The position numbers were made by a program, and so were the translations under genes. Below, in pieces: positions 25,283 to 33,284 of a stretch of DNA of 49,526 nt; position 1 is the first letter of the stretch; each line of letters starts with the position of its first letter. Below the pieces are notes generated by a model. The model was not told where the DNA came from and searched no databases. It worked only from the letters and a program-made list of their open reading frames with translations. Source of the stretch: CAIUPE01 sp046091665 (GTDB lineage Bacteria; Pseudomonadota; Alphaproteobacteria; Rhizobiales; Beijerinckiaceae); assembly GCA_046091665.1 (NCBI GenBank), contig JBJTCD010000022.1:1-49526 (forward strand), written 5' to 3'.

Positions 25283-25335
25283 TCTCCATCCTCACAGATG
25301 GGCGTCCCTCGTTGGGGAGGGATGTCCCGCTGATG
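25283..25335 (-). ncRNA. Structured 5' leader of serC, candidate serC RNA motif
   Basis: Read on the minus strand, the leader contains CCCTC and GAGGG arms around a short loop (25323-25306) flanked by GGGAC and GCCC, then CCATC with GATGG (25302-25287), whose right arm runs into the GGAG ribosome binding site. Two short hairpins ending at the Shine-Dalgarno sequence directly before serC match my recollection of the serC RNA motif described from alphaproteobacteria. The 3' hairpin could hide or expose the ribosome binding site. The ligand or factor, if any, is unknown. Confidence 0.55.
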
Positions 25336-25429
25336 GAGTTACGGGAGCTTGACCGCGGCGTCAATCGGTAAATGTCGGGATTAAGATAAAAAGATTCGTC
25401 TATCTTTTAGGCAGGTCTTTTAAAGACAT

Positions 25430-25741
25430 TCACGCCGCTTTGCCGCGATAGCGTTTCACCTTGATTGACGGCGCGCGACGACGGGCCTGTGCGATGTCAT
25501 AAGCATTCTGCATCCGCATCATGGTCTCAAGCTTCAACCCAAAAGCTTTCTCAATACGGATCGCCATCTCGGGCGAGAGCGATGCGCGTTCGTTTAGAAA
25601 GGCTGATAGCGCGGGGCGCGTGACACCAAGCGCCAACGCCGCTTCGGTGACGGAGAGATTATAAGGCTCAAGCAACACGTCACGAACAACAGCGCCAGGA
25701 TGCGACGGATTTTTCATCGTGATCTCGATAGGCTCTGTCAT
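25430..25741 (-). CDS. higA: HigA-like antitoxin, XRE family (second module)
   Basis: The 103-residue protein has a HigA helix-turn-helix domain: NPSHPGAVVRDVLLEPYNLS at the start, SVTEAALALGVTRPALSAFLNERASLSPEMAIRIEKAFG as the core, and METMMRMQNAYDIAQARRR-like tail. The ATG at 25739-25741 has GAGG five bases upstream; starting at 25798 would run into the toxin. It follows its toxin by seven bases. A lysine- and arginine-rich C-terminus (KVKRYRGKAA) extends beyond the usual domain. It lies between higB2 and the serC leader, so the serC promoter must lie in or after its 3' end. Confidence 0.9.
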   Translation of the reverse strand: MTEPIEITMKNPSHPGAVVRDVLLEPYNLSVTEAALALGVTRPALSAFLNERASLSPEMAIRIEKAFGLKLETMMRMQNAYDIAQARRRAPSIKVKRYRGKAA

Positions 25742-25748
25742 TTTATCC

Positions 25749-26039
25749 TCAGTGGTAATCTTCAAAATCGAGATCGACAATCGTACCACGAATTTCATCG
25801 ATATCGAAAGTCAAACGCCAATTTCGGGAGACAGAAAAACTCCAACGTCCTCTTCGATCACCTGCCAGACGATGAACACGCCACCTCTCAACGGCAACCA
25901 ACTCGTCAATCCGCTTTATTGATCCCAAAAGAGTAATCATCGCTGTGATTTTGAGCGCATGGGCTGGAGGTAATCCCGACGGATCGCCCCGCTCAATAAA
26001 GCGCTTTAATCCGCGATGCCTAACCGATCCAAACTTCAT
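25749..26039 (-). CDS. higB: HigB-like toxin (second module)
   Basis: The 96-residue protein is a HigB-family mRNA endonuclease: GSVRHRGLKRFIERGDPSGL near the N-terminus and HRLAGDRRGRWSFSVSRNWRLTF at about 68-90. It is homologous to but diverged from the toxin at 20259. The ATG at 26037-26039 has AGGG a few bases upstream, so unlike the first module this mRNA seems to have a leader. A 34-base palindrome lies 22 bases upstream of the start and is the likely operator. The module separates serC-serA from glmM. Confidence 0.9.
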   Translation of the reverse strand: MKFGSVRHRGLKRFIERGDPSGLPPAHALKITAMITLLGSIKRIDELVAVERWRVHRLAGDRRGRWSFSVSRNWRLTFDIDEIRGTIVDLDFEDYH

Positions 26040-26060
26040 TGTCCCTACCATGTCACACGC

Positions 26061-26094
26061 AGAATGTAAAGTGTAACGATACACTTTACATTCT
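26061..26094 (-). promoter_or_regulatory. Palindromic operator upstream of the second HigBA module
   Basis: AGAATGTAAAGTGTA (26061-26075) and TACACTTTACATTCT (26080-26094) are perfect 15-base inverted repeats around a 4-base centre. The position just upstream of higB fits a HigA operator. The sequence is unrelated to the operator of the first module. Confidence 0.75.
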
Positions 26095-26147
26095 ATCCGA
26101 GGGGCGCCTCACGCGGACGACATGGCAAAGAGACTATCGGGGGAAGC

Positions 26148-26194
26148 GTAAGCTTACACCCTGTCACATGTGACAGGGTGTCAAAGATCTTTGA
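26148..26194. repeat. Three abutting perfect palindromes
   Basis: GTAAGCTTAC (26148-26157), a 26-base palindrome with half-site ACACCCTGTCACA (26156-26181), and TCAAAGATCTTTGA (26181-26194) follow each other with overlaps of one or two bases. They lie between the end of glmM and the second HigBA module. There is no T-tract, so they do not look like a normal terminator. Function unknown. Confidence 0.7.
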
Positions 26195-26226
26195 TGGAGA
26201 GCGAAAGGAAAACTATGAATTGGGCG

Positions 26227-27570
26227 TCAGGCCGCCACGCTTGAGAGCGCGCTCACAACATCATCGACTGCTTTTTCAACAAGCACGCGATCATCGCCTT
26301 CAGCCATGACGCGGATCACAGGTTCAGTGCCTGAGGGCCGAATGACCAAACGTCCGCGCTCACCCAAGGTGGCTTGCGTTGACGCGATCGCTTCGACGAC
26401 ACGCTTATCTTTCAATGGTTGACCTGATTTGTAGCGGACATTTTTCAGGATTTGCGGCAGCGGATCGAAGAGATGGCAAACTTCACTCACCGGGCGATTG
26501 AGCTTCTTCACCATAGCAAGCACTTGAAGCGCCGCGACAAGCCCGTCCCCTGTGGTCGAAAAATCAGAGAGGATCATATGGCCTGATTGCTCACCGCCAA
26601 GATTATAGCCATGCTCACGCATATGCTCGAGCACGTAGCGGTCACCCACTGCGGTGCGTTGCAAAGAAAGACCGAGGGAATCGAGATAACGTTCAAGCCC
26701 GAGATTGGACATGATGGTTGCAACCACACCCGGCTTTGACAAGCGGCCATCATCTTTCCAACTTTTGGCGATCACCGCCATCAACTGATCGCCATCAACC
26801 ACTTGGCCTTTTTCATCGACGATGATCACGCGATCCGCGTCACCATCAAGCGCGATACCGATATCAGCACGCATTTCACGCACTTTATTGATCACCGCAT
26901 TCGGAGCGGTGGAGCCCACATCTTTGTTGATGTTGAAACCGTCGGGCTCAATTCCTATCGGGAACACTTCAGCGCCCAATTCCCACAGCGCTTCAGGAGC
27001 AACTTTGTAAGCTGCACCATTGGCGCAATCGATCACAACCCGAAGGCCATCAAGATCCAAAGCGCGCGGCAAGGTGCGTTTCGCAAATTCAATATAGCGC
27101 GCATGCACGCTTTCAATGCGCTTCGCGCGACCAAGCGCTGCGGATGCGGCGAGTTTCGAAAGAATGTCACCATCAATCAGCGCTTCAATTTCGCGCTCGG
27201 TTTCATCCGATAATTTGAAGCCATCCGGATCAAAGAGTTTTATGCCATTATCTTCATAGGCATTATGCGAGGCAGAAATCATCACACCAAGATCCGCGCG
27301 CATTGAGCGCGTCAGCATCGCGACCGCCGGTGTCGGCATCGGGCCGAGCAACAAGACATCCATGCCAACAGATGTGAAGCCGGCCACAAGCGCGGTTTCA
27401 ATCATGTAACCGGAAAGCCTTGTGTCCTTGCCGATCACAACACGATTGCGATGTTCACCGCGACGAAACACGAGCCCCGCGGCCTGCCCGACCCGCAAAG
27501 CGAGATCAGGCGTAATCACTGCATTCGCTTTGCCGCGAACACCATCAGTTCCGAAATATTTACGCGCCAT
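26227..27570 (-). CDS. glmM: Phosphoglucosamine mutase
   Basis: GlmM interconverts glucosamine-6-phosphate and glucosamine-1-phosphate for UDP-GlcNAc and so for peptidoglycan and LPS. The 447-residue protein starts MARKYFGTDGVRGKAN, has the phosphorylated serine S101 in MISASHNAYEDNG, the metal loop ALDGDADRVIIVD near residue 240, the sugar loop GGEQSGHM, and the phosphate loop VIRPSGTEPVIRVMAEG. A start at 27603 is possible, but the ATG at 27568-27570 gives the conserved N-terminus. It lies downstream of ftsH on the same strand, separated by a terminator, in the usual ftsH-glmM order. Confidence 0.95.
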   Translation of the reverse strand: MARKYFGTDGVRGKANAVITPDLALRVGQAAGLVFRRGEHRNRVVIGKDTRLSGYMIETALVAGFTSVGMDVLLLGPMPTPAVAMLTRSMRADLGVMISASHNAYEDNGIKLFDPDGFKLSDETEREIEALIDGDILSKLAASAALGRAKRIESVHARYIEFAKRTLPRALDLDGLRVVIDCANGAAYKVAPEALWELGAEVFPIGIEPDGFNINKDVGSTAPNAVINKVREMRADIGIALDGDADRVIIVDEKGQVVDGDQLMAVIAKSWKDDGRLSKPGVVATIMSNLGLERYLDSLGLSLQRTAVGDRYVLEHMREHGYNLGGEQSGHMILSDFSTTGDGLVAALQVLAMVKKLNRPVSEVCHLFDPLPQILKNVRYKSGQPLKDKRVVEAIASTQATLGERGRLVIRPSGTEPVIRVMAEGDDRVLVEKAVDDVVSALSSVAA

Positions 27571-27696
27571 GACAGGACCACGCTCCTCATACGACCGCGA
27601 CACCTAAAGGACGAATGCCCAAACGCCAAGCATCCCGGCCGTCACATTTGACGACGGATTTTTACAAGGAAGGTCTGAACAAAGGCTGAATGCAAA

Positions 27697-27721
27697 AAAC
27701 GCCCGGTATTACCGGGCGTTT
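27697..27721 (-). terminator. Intrinsic terminator after ftsH
   Basis: AAACGCCCGGT (27697-27707) and ACCGGGCGTTT (27711-27721) pair perfectly around a 3-base loop. On the minus strand the stem is followed by a run of T, so it ends the ftsH transcript before glmM. Confidence 0.92.
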
Positions 27722-27748
27722 GAAATTTATTGCCGCGCCTTAGTTGTA

Positions 27749-29671
27749 TTAAGCGCTGGGTTGCGGCTCCATGCCCGCATCAGGCTCGGGACGCGGACGG
27801 CCTTTGCCTGCTGTCGGAACAGCCGAGGACGCCTTGGTTGCCCCACCATCACCGCTTTCACGCAAAGGCGGCTTGCCATCAAGAAGGTCGCGGATCTCAT
27901 CGCCTGAGAGCGTCTCATATTCGAGAAGGCCTTGTGCAAGCGTTTCAAGATCGGCCGCGCGATCGGTGAGAATGCGCTGCGCTTCTTTGTACCCGGCTTC
28001 GACAAGCCGACGAATTTCAGAGTCAATTTTCTGCGCTGTCGCTTCCGACACATTTTGTGTGCGTGCCACCGACATGCCCAAAAACACTTCGTCTTGATTT
28101 TCGCCGTAAGTGACGGTGCCAAGTTCTGGCGAGAAGCCCCATTTCGTTACCATCATGCGAGCAAGACGTGTCGCTTGTTCGATGTCTGAGGCCGCGCCAG
28201 ACGTGACTTTTTCCTTGCCGAAGATCTGCTCTTCAGCGACACGACCACCCATCATGATGGCCAAGCGTGATGTCATTTGTTCAAGCGACATCGAGAGCTT
28301 ATCGCGCTCAGGCAATTGCATGACCATACCCAACGCACGACCGCGCGGAATGATCGTGGCTTTGTGAACAGGGTCTGTTGCCTTCACATTGAAGGCACAA
28401 ATCGCATGGCCCGCTTCGTGATAGGCGGTGAGCTTCTTCTCATCTTCCGTCATTACAAGCGTGCGGCGTTCCGCACCCATCATAACTTTGTCTTTCGCGT
28501 CTTCAAATTCCTGCATCGTTACGATTCGCTTGCCACGACGTGCAGCAAGCAAAGCCGCCTCATTGACAAGATTCATCAAATCAGCGCCCGAGAAGCCCGG
28601 CGTTCCGCGTGCAACAACTTTAAGATCCACATCGGGTGCGAGCGGCACTTTGCGCACATGCACCTTCAAAATCTTTTCACGGCCTTGCACGTCAGGGTTA
28701 GGCACAACGATCTGACGATCGAAGCGACCCGGACGCAACAATGCTGGATCAAGCACATCGGGACGGTTTGTCGCTGCAATCAGAATAATGCCTTCATTGG
28801 CTTCAAAACCATCCATCTCGACAAGCAGTTGATTGAGCGTCTGCTCACGCTCATCATTGCCGCCGCCAAGGCCTGCGCCACGATGACGACCGACCGCATC
28901 GATTTCGTCGATGAAGATGATGCAAGGCGCATTCTTCTTGGCTTGTTCAAACATATCGCGCACGCGGCTTGCACCAACGCCGACAAACATTTCAACAAAG
29001 TCGGAACCCGAAATTGTGAAGAAAGGCACATTCGCTTCGCCGGCAATCGCACGTGCCAGCAATGTCTTACCCGTGCCCGGAGGGCCAACAAGCAACACGC
29101 CGCGCGGAATACGTCCACCGAGGCGTTGGAATTTTTGCGGGTCACGCAAGAACTCAACGATCTCTTCGAGATCTTCTTTCGCTTCATCAACGCCAGCCAC
29201 ATCCGAGAAGGTCACGCGGCCATGCGCTTCTGAAAGCATCTTGGCTTTCGATTTGCCAAAGCCCATCGCGCGGCCATTCGCACCTTGCATTTGACGCGAG
29301 AGGAAAAACCACGCGGCCATCACCACAATCAGTGGCAACCAATTCACAAGCAAAGCCAGATACCAGGGCATACCTTCGCTCGGCGGCTTCGCGGCAAAAT
29401 TCACGCCCTTTGATGACAGACGCGACACAAGGGTCGGATCATTCGGCGCATAGGTTGAGAAGGGGCGACCATCGGTCAGCGTTCCGGAAATGTCATTGCC
29501 AGAAATTGTCACACCCGCGATGCGGCCTTGATCCACATCTGAGAGAAATTGGCTGTAGCTCAGATCCTGAGCGCCGTTCCGCGAGCCTGGGCTCTGGAAC
29601 AAGGTCACAAGCGCGAGAACCAACAAAAAGATGATCACCCAAAGGGCAAAATTGCGCACATTCGGATTCAT
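27749..29671 (-). CDS. ftsH: ATP-dependent zinc metalloprotease FtsH
   Basis: FtsH is the membrane-anchored AAA protease that degrades RpoH, LpxC-type regulators and unassembled membrane proteins. The 640-residue protein has two spans (about 8-26 and 103-124) enclosing a periplasmic domain, the AAA module with Walker A GPPGTGKT at 196-203 and Walker B IIFIDEIDAV at 251-260, the pore motif FVGVGASRVRD, and the zinc site HEAGH at 418-422. The C-terminal tail is proline-rich and variable. It follows tilS by 66 bases on the minus strand and has its own terminator. The heat-shock sigma gene rpoH, whose product is a known FtsH substrate, lies 9 kb away. Confidence 0.97.
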   Translation of the reverse strand: MNPNVRNFALWVIIFLLVLALVTLFQSPGSRNGAQDLSYSQFLSDVDQGRIAGVTISGNDISGTLTDGRPFSTYAPNDPTLVSRLSSKGVNFAAKPPSEGMPWYLALLVNWLPLIVVMAAWFFLSRQMQGANGRAMGFGKSKAKMLSEAHGRVTFSDVAGVDEAKEDLEEIVEFLRDPQKFQRLGGRIPRGVLLVGPPGTGKTLLARAIAGEANVPFFTISGSDFVEMFVGVGASRVRDMFEQAKKNAPCIIFIDEIDAVGRHRGAGLGGGNDEREQTLNQLLVEMDGFEANEGIILIAATNRPDVLDPALLRPGRFDRQIVVPNPDVQGREKILKVHVRKVPLAPDVDLKVVARGTPGFSGADLMNLVNEAALLAARRGKRIVTMQEFEDAKDKVMMGAERRTLVMTEDEKKLTAYHEAGHAICAFNVKATDPVHKATIIPRGRALGMVMQLPERDKLSMSLEQMTSRLAIMMGGRVAEEQIFGKEKVTSGAASDIEQATRLARMMVTKWGFSPELGTVTYGENQDEVFLGMSVARTQNVSEATAQKIDSEIRRLVEAGYKEAQRILTDRAADLETLAQGLLEYETLSGDEIRDLLDGKPPLRESGDGGATKASSAVPTAGKGRPRPEPDAGMEPQPSA

Positions 29672-29737
29672 GGGAACAGCACTGGCCTTTCTCGGACCCT
29701 GACACGCGAACGCGCGCGCAGGTTTCAGGCCTTCTAT

Positions 29738-30796
29738 TTAAGCACCCGATGGGCCCTTGCCAAGGGAAAGGCGGGAACGACGTGGCGGTTCTCGAGAAAC
29801 AGTAATGCCGCCCTGTCGATCCAACGCAATAATCGCCCCGCCAAGCGATCTTTGCAGCGATTTTCCAGCCCTTAACGCGTCACTGAGCGCCGCATGGAGC
29901 GCTTCGAGACGGTTTAACTCCAAAGCTGCGCCGTTCGAAACGCGGCGAATGGCGGCCCCAATGAGCCTGATTCCGATCTCCGCAGGGCGCGACAAAACGC
30001 CCGGCGTGAAGCGTTCGCCGGATGTCGAGGGGATTCGCAGGCCTCGTTCGGCATCTTCAACGACAGCTTCAAGTGCCTCATCGGCGCGACGCATCCGCTC
30101 AGCGAAGCGCATGAGGCGGGCAGTATCGAGACCTTCGCGGCTCAAAACATCAGCCGCCGAGCGTAAGCGCGGCCGCGCAAAGCGCTGATTCACATTAGAA
30201 GGATCTTCAATCGGCGAAAGGCCTGCGGCCGTCACGGTGGCGCGCAAACGCACACCTGATATCGCCAAGAAGGGACGGAAAAGAACGTGGTCACCCTGCA
30301 AAGGTGTTTCGCTTGCCATACCTGCGAGACCTGAAAGGCCTGAACCTGCAGCAAGACGCAAAAGCACCGTCTCGGCCTGATCGTCAGCATGATGACCGGT
30401 TAGAATTACACGCGCGCCAAGCCCTTTTGCGTGTTCAGACAATAAACGATAGCGCGCGTTCCGCGCGGCTTCTTGAATACCTTGTGTTGGCTTTTCGCCT
30501 TCCCATTTCAAAATCACATGCGGAAGGCCGAGGCCCGCTGCGACGCGGCCCACCATTGCGGCTTCTTCCGCGGCTTCAGCGCGCAGTCCGTGATCGACAC
30601 TTGCAACCGCCACGCGCGGGCGCGCGCCGTGTTTTTCTTTTGCCCACCGTGCTGTGACGATGAGCAGCGCAAGAGAATCTGCACCACCAGAAACAGCCAG
30701 CAAAACCTGCTTTTCAGATTCGATCGGCGCGAGAAGCGCACGCACTTCATCCGCGCCAAGCGGTTCGACCTTCGGAAGCTGCCGAGACTTTTTCAA
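29738..30796 (-). CDS. tilS: tRNA(Ile)-lysidine synthetase
   Basis: TilS attaches lysine to C34 of tRNA-Ile2 (anticodon CAU), changing it to read AUA. The 352-residue protein has the PP-loop SGGADS at 36-41, ASVDHGLRAEAAEEA near residue 66, and LTGHHADDQAETVLLRLAAGSGL at about 135-157, all diagnostic. The C-terminal region is shorter and less conserved, as in other alphaproteobacterial enzymes. Its start overlaps the cpoB stop by four bases, so the two genes are translationally coupled. It lies in the conserved pal-cpoB-tilS-ftsH order. Confidence 0.93.
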   Translation of the reverse strand: MKKSRQLPKVEPLGADEVRALLAPIESEKQVLLAVSGGADSLALLIVTARWAKEKHGARPRVAVASVDHGLRAEAAEEAAMVGRVAAGLGLPHVILKWEGEKPTQGIQEAARNARYRLLSEHAKGLGARVILTGHHADDQAETVLLRLAAGSGLSGLAGMASETPLQGDHVLFRPFLAISGVRLRATVTAAGLSPIEDPSNVNQRFARPRLRSAADVLSREGLDTARLMRFAERMRRADEALEAVVEDAERGLRIPSTSGERFTPGVLSRPAEIGIRLIGAAIRRVSNGAALELNRLEALHAALSDALRAGKSLQRSLGGAIIALDRQGGITVSREPPRRSRLSLGKGPSGA

Positions 30797-31581
30797 CAGC
30801 CGGCTCCCTTCTGCGCTTTCTCAACACGTGACTTCAAAGCCGCATCCGCATCGGGATAGCGTTTCGCAAATTCACCAAAAGTGGCGCAGGCTTGCGTTTT
30901 CTGACCCATGCTCACAAGCGCATCGCCAAGCTTTGCAAAAGCCAAGGGTGCCTGTTTCGCATTGCTGTAAGTCTGCGCGAGTTTCAAATAGGTTTGCGCG
31001 GATTCAGGGAAACGCTTCAAACGATAATCACTATCACCCGCCACAAGCATCGCTTCGGGCACAAGCGCGTTTTTCGGATAGGTTTGAATAAGCTCACGCG
31101 CGAGGCGTCCTGACTCATCATAATTGCCTGCGGTGAATGCAGCTTTTGCTTGCGCCAAAGTGGATTTGGCATCGGCCGGTTTTGCAGGCTCTGCCGGGGG
31201 CTGTTTGGCATTTGCCGCTTGTGCCGCAAGCGTTCCCGCAGCGCCTGATGGCGCTGCTCCCGCCTTTGAAGGCGCAACAAGGTTTAAAGGCTGAGATGTT
31301 GACTCACTCGCGCCTGATTTTTGCGGCGAAACGGGTTGCGCTTTCATATCTTGAAAACGCATTTCAACATCTTGCTCGAATTTCTTTAATGTCTCTTCGA
31401 GTTTTTTGTTGGCAAATTGCAATTCTTCGACCTGCCCCGACAATTGCCGGATTTGCGATTCAAGCCGATTGATTTTGACAACATAATCACTTTCCGACGG
31501 CGCATCTTGTGCAAGCGCCAGCGATGACAGGCTGATCAACACCGTCGCAATAAACGGAAAAGTCAGGACTCGCGTCATCAT
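30793..31581 (-). CDS. cpoB: Cell division coordinator CpoB (YbgF), TPR periplasmic protein
   Basis: CpoB links peptidoglycan synthesis to Tol-Pal driven outer membrane constriction. The protein has a signal peptide (TRVLTFPFIATVLISLSSLA, cleavage after ALAQ), an N-terminal coiled coil (YVVKINRLESQIRQLSGQVEEL) used for trimerisation, a proline/alanine-rich linker at about 95-135, and C-terminal TPR repeats (AKAAFTAGNYDESGRLARELIQ, PESAQTYLKLAQTYSNAKQAPLAFAKLGDAL). Several ATG/TTG codons are close together at the start; those at 31579-31581 and 31576-31578 are most likely. It follows pal and overlaps tilS by four bases. Confidence 0.92.
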   Translation of the reverse strand: MMTRVLTFPFIATVLISLSSLALAQDAPSESDYVVKINRLESQIRQLSGQVEELQFANKKLEETLKKFEQDVEMRFQDMKAQPVSPQKSGASESTSQPLNLVAPSKAGAAPSGAAGTLAAQAANAKQPPAEPAKPADAKSTLAQAKAAFTAGNYDESGRLARELIQTYPKNALVPEAMLVAGDSDYRLKRFPESAQTYLKLAQTYSNAKQAPLAFAKLGDALVSMGQKTQACATFGEFAKRYPDADAALKSRVEKAQKGAGC

Positions 31582-31607
31582 GATCAACTCACTCTTTGAA
31601 ATGATAA

Positions 31608-31630
31608 CGGCGCGGGGAGAGCCCGCGCCG
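31608..31630. other. GC-rich hairpin between pal and cpoB
   Basis: CGGCGCGGG (31608-31616) and CCCGCGCCG (31622-31630) form a perfect 9-base stem with a 5-base loop. There is no T-tract on the minus-strand side, so it is more likely an RNA stability or processing element that raises pal over cpoB than a terminator. Confidence 0.6.
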
Positions 31631-31682
31631 GCAATCGCATCAAAGCAACGGTTAAACCCGTCGCATCAACTCCGGCGCGTGA

Positions 31683-32189
31683 TCAGTTTCCACCCGAGAG
31701 TGTTGTCACAGCGCGACGATTTTGTGACCAGCACGAAATATCATCGCAAACCGCAACGGGTTTTTCTTTACCCCAGCTCTTGGTGGAAAGGCGCGATGCA
31801 GCCACGCCCTTTGAAACAAGATAGTCGCGGGTTGTTTGCGCACGACGCTGACCAAGCGCGAAGTTATATTCACGCGTGCCACGTTCATCGGCATGACCTT
31901 CGATCAAGATTTTATACGAACCGTATTGATTTAGCCACTGAGCCTGCTTGTCGAGTGTGGCCGTTGCCGTTGATGTTAAATCTGATGAATCGCTTTCAAA
32001 GAAAACACGATCGCCGACATTCTCTTGGAAATCCTGTGAGCTTCCTGGCGTTGCCGATCCGCTACCAAGGCTTGCGAGATCGCCAGCACCCGTCGTCGCT
32101 TTGTCATTGGCGCACGCGGCCAGAAAAAGCGCGGCACCCACCGCAACTGCGAATTTTAACGCCCTTACCGAAGCCAATCCCTCAAGCAT
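31683..32189 (-). CDS. pal: Peptidoglycan-associated lipoprotein Pal
   Basis: Pal anchors the outer membrane to peptidoglycan and is pulled by TolB/TolA during division. The 168-residue precursor has a lipobox LAAC at 23-26 with lipidated C26, a short flexible linker, and an OmpA-type peptidoglycan-binding domain with DRVFFESDSSDLT, the conserved ILIEGHADERGTREYNFALGQRRA and SQNRRAVT. The ATG has GGAG eight bases upstream. It is followed by cpoB. tolQ, tolR, tolA and tolB, which usually precede it, are not upstream here: the preceding gene is trcR, ended by its own terminator. Confidence 0.95.
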   Translation of the reverse strand: MLEGLASVRALKFAVAVGAALFLAACANDKATTGAGDLASLGSGSATPGSSQDFQENVGDRVFFESDSSDLTSTATATLDKQAQWLNQYGSYKILIEGHADERGTREYNFALGQRRAQTTRDYLVSKGVAASRLSTKSWGKEKPVAVCDDISCWSQNRRAVTTLSGGN

Positions 32190-32362
32190 TCTGCTCGCTC
32201 CAAAAAATATAATTTCAATTTAAGTCGATTTAAAGCCGCGTTGGTTAACAGAGCGTTCCTGAAATGAAGGCAAATAAGGCCTTTTTGAGGGCAGGCCACC
32301 GATGCGTCGCTATGGTTAATCAAAAGTAAAATTTCATAGTGAATGACGTGTTAACAACAAAA

Positions 32363-32384
32363 AGACCCGGACTATGCCGGGTCT
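32363..32384 (-). terminator. Intrinsic terminator after trcR
   Basis: AGACCCGG (32363-32370) and CCGGGTCT (32377-32384) form an 8-base stem with a 6-base loop. On the minus strand it is followed by TTTTTG, so it ends trcR. The rest of 32190-32420 is AT-rich, has TTAA-type half-sites (two at 32219-32233 with a 6-base gap, and GGTTAA copies) and should contain the pal promoter. Confidence 0.88.
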
Positions 32385-32420
32385 CAATCAAAGCTCACGT
32401 GCAGGAGCGGTGAAAAAAAA

Positions 32421-33122
32421 TCAGTCGTCGTTTTTGAGCTGCTTGAGCTTGGCAAAAACCGAATCCACATCGATCTTTTCTTCGGAGACTTCGGCTTCTT
32501 GAGCTGTAAAGCCTGCGAAAGGTTCAAGCGTCTCTTTGGCCGTGGTGACTTCAGCCGGCAACAAAGTATGCGCCGCTTCAGCCGGTTGCACGGTCTTGTC
32601 TTTGGAGGAGCGATTCACCTCGAAATCAAGATCGATCTGCGAGCAGAGGCCCAAAGTGACCGGATCCATCGGCTGCAATTGCGCGATGTTCCAATGCGTG
32701 CGCTCTTTCACCTGCTGAATGGTGGATTTGGTGGTGCCGACAAGACGCATGATCTGGGCGTCTTTCAATTCAGGGTGATTGCGCACGAGCCACAAAATGG
32801 CATTCGGGCGATCGTGACGACGCGACAAAGGCGTGTAGCGCGGGCCTTTGGTGCGCTTGCGCTCAGGAATACGCACGGTGCTTTCCTTAAGCTTCAAACG
32901 ATAATTCGGATCTTTTTCCGCGCGCTCGATTTCGTCACGCGTCAATTGCTCATGCATCACCGGGTCCATGCCCTTGATGCCGGCCGCGACTTCACCATCG
33001 GCGATGCCTTTGACTTCAAGCGGATGGAGATGACAGAACTCGGCGATCTGCTCAAAGCTCAGCGCCGTGTTATCGACGAGCCAGACGGCTGTCGCTTTGG
33101 GCATCAATGGACCTGAAGTCAT
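32421..33122 (-). CDS. trcR: Cell-cycle transcriptional regulator TrcR (DUF1013)
   Basis: The 233-residue protein belongs to DUF1013. In Caulobacter this family member, TrcR, travels with RNA polymerase and affects cell-cycle promoters and drug tolerance. Visible family blocks are TAVWLVDNTALSFEQIAEFC at about 11-30, HLHPLEVKGIADGEVAAGIKG, YTPLSRRHDRPNAILWLVRNHP with a helix-turn-helix following (LKDAQIMRLVGTTKSTIQQVKERTHW), and GLCSQIDLD. The last 55 residues are acidic and variable. AAGGAG lies nine bases before the ATG. It is downstream of a quinone oxidoreductase and has its own terminator. It is the fourth CtrA-network gene of the window. Confidence 0.9.
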   Translation of the reverse strand: MTSGPLMPKATAVWLVDNTALSFEQIAEFCHLHPLEVKGIADGEVAAGIKGMDPVMHEQLTRDEIERAEKDPNYRLKLKESTVRIPERKRTKGPRYTPLSRRHDRPNAILWLVRNHPELKDAQIMRLVGTTKSTIQQVKERTHWNIAQLQPMDPVTLGLCSQIDLDFEVNRSSKDKTVQPAEAAHTLLPAEVTTAKETLEPFAGFTAQEAEVSEEKIDVDSVFAKLKQLKNDD

Positions 33123-33284
33123 GGCACGAGGCTCCTTGCGGTCAAATTGCGGTTTCCACCACGCATAGGATCGCCTGCGCTCCGACCGGTCTTTTCCGAA
33201 CCGGAGCCCCGTTTGGCAATCAGCGTAGCGGGAATGGACCCCATATAGGGGGAAGTTGGGCGCGGCGCAATTGGTTCCTGAGCC

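Noticed and set aside
26156..26181. Intrinsic terminator for glmM
   Set aside because: The 26-base palindrome has no loop and no T-tract in the minus direction.
28277..29233. 318-residue open frame on the plus strand opposite ftsH
   Set aside because: It is the antisense shadow of a conserved essential gene, has no recognisable domain and is rich in histidine and cysteine runs typical of reversed coding sequence.
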